This document shows, piece after piece, positions 56,531 through 56,824 of a stretch of DNA of 56,824 bases. The position numbers and the translations under genes were made by a program. Source of the DNA: Psychromonas arctica DSM 14288 (GTDB taxonomy: Bacteria > Pseudomonadota > Gammaproteobacteria > Enterobacterales > Psychromonadaceae); contig NZ_AXWP01000050.1 in the NCBI RefSeq assembly GCF_000482725.1, positions 1 through 56,824 of the forward strand, written 5' to 3'. The stretch's first letter is position 1. Each line of letters starts with the position of its first letter. Below the pieces are notes generated by a model. It was not told where the DNA came from. It was given only the letters and a program-made list of their open reading frames with translations, and did not search any database.

Positions 56531-56824
56531 ATCTTTTGAATCGACGGAAGATCTATTTGATTTCAGGTGGTTATAGAATTTTATAGAAGAAAGAAGAACC
56601 TTTTTGTGTTAGTTATGTAGTTACTACGCAACACAAAGAGCACCAAAAGGCCTTCTATGAATCTAGCTTACTTGAATACCCCTGATTTTTCATTCTTTTC
56701 TGATGCAACTAAACAGATTGATCACATGATTGAGCAGCTACAATCTGATAATTTCCGAGATAATGAGCATGGCGACATTGAGCAGTATATTCAAAATGAA
56801 GGATTTGAAATTTTACGCTGCTTG
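56531..56824 (+). mobile_element. ISKra4-like insertion sequence, left part
   Basis: Begins close to the break in the PAS gene and runs off the window. The exact boundary and terminal repeat cannot be set from one end; candidate bases are around 56519-56535. A leader with GTGTTAGTTATG/ACTACGCAACAC-type dyad (about 56606-56633) precedes the transposase. Confidence 0.6.
56657..56824 (+). CDS. ISKra4 family transposase, N-terminal fragment (cut by window end)
   Basis: 56 codons: MNLAYLNTPDFSFFSDATKQ, IDHMIEQLQSD, then EHGDIEQYIQNEGFEILRCL. The pattern of a short leader, then E-H-x-x-I/V-E-x-x-I-x-x-E-G-x-E-I/L-L-R at the N-terminus, is that of ISKra4 transposases. The catalytic part lies beyond the window, so activity cannot be judged. 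Confidence 0.7.
   Translation, partial: MNLAYLNTPDFSFFSDATKQIDHMIEQLQSDNFRDNEHGDIEQYIQNEGFEILRCL

Overview
The window is AT-rich chromosomal DNA from a gammaproteobacterium. The gene content (fkpA/slyX, prmA-dusB-fis, yjaG-hupA, purH-purD, rsd/nudC/hemE, metK-sprT, holD-rimI) and small families such as DUF3802 point to a marine Alteromonadales/Vibrionales-type organism. A Psychromonas-like genome is my best guess; this rests on recognition and was not searched. No rRNA, tRNA or CRISPR array was found.

Layout. 1-6.0 kb: a non-coding mobile-element-like block, fkpA, a WD40 lipoprotein with slyX, an NRDE/DinB pair, and two minor-pilin genes. 6.5-11.8 kb: acs, aroQ, and a convergent hybrid histidine kinase and NarL-type regulator. 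12-20.8 kb: prmA-dusB-fis, yjaG-hupA, an alpha/beta hydrolase-OsmC fusion, and purH-purD. 21.4-22.6 kb: an acetyltransferase and a decayed IS4-type transposase. 22.6-25.6 kb: a nitric-oxide detoxification pair, norB and nsrR, divergent around NsrR-like operators. 25.7-35.3 kb: hemE, nudC, rsd, a DUF3802 gene, an M23 peptidase, metK behind a MetJ-like operator, sprT, a 1-kb repeat-rich gap, a TrmH-type methyltransferase, rimI and holD. 35.7-41.1 kb: a complete peptide/solute ABC importer. 41.2-46.5 kb: YeiH-like exporter, dCMP deaminase-like protein, FetB-like permease, a cold-shock gene and several small genes.

From about 46.8 to 51.2 kb the window becomes accessory in character. It has PH-domain, DUF2007 and HTH-only genes, then a 2-kb cargo (two small membrane proteins and a DUF2971 protein) bracketed by four copies of a roughly 290-bp structured repeat, two direct on the left and two inverted on the right. 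The repeat folds into a branched structure. One copy has largely different stem sequence but keeps the pairing and keeps GGA-containing hairpin loops. This is the strongest candidate here for something undescribed.

51.2-56.8 kb: glutathione S-transferase, a PAS-PAS-GGDEF diguanylate cyclase, an SMR efflux protein, a TehA-family transporter, and a PAS-domain gene cut short next to the start of an ISKra4-like insertion sequence that runs off the end of the window. Short tandem repeats (7, 14, 18, 26 bp units) and MITE-like elements are frequent between genes.
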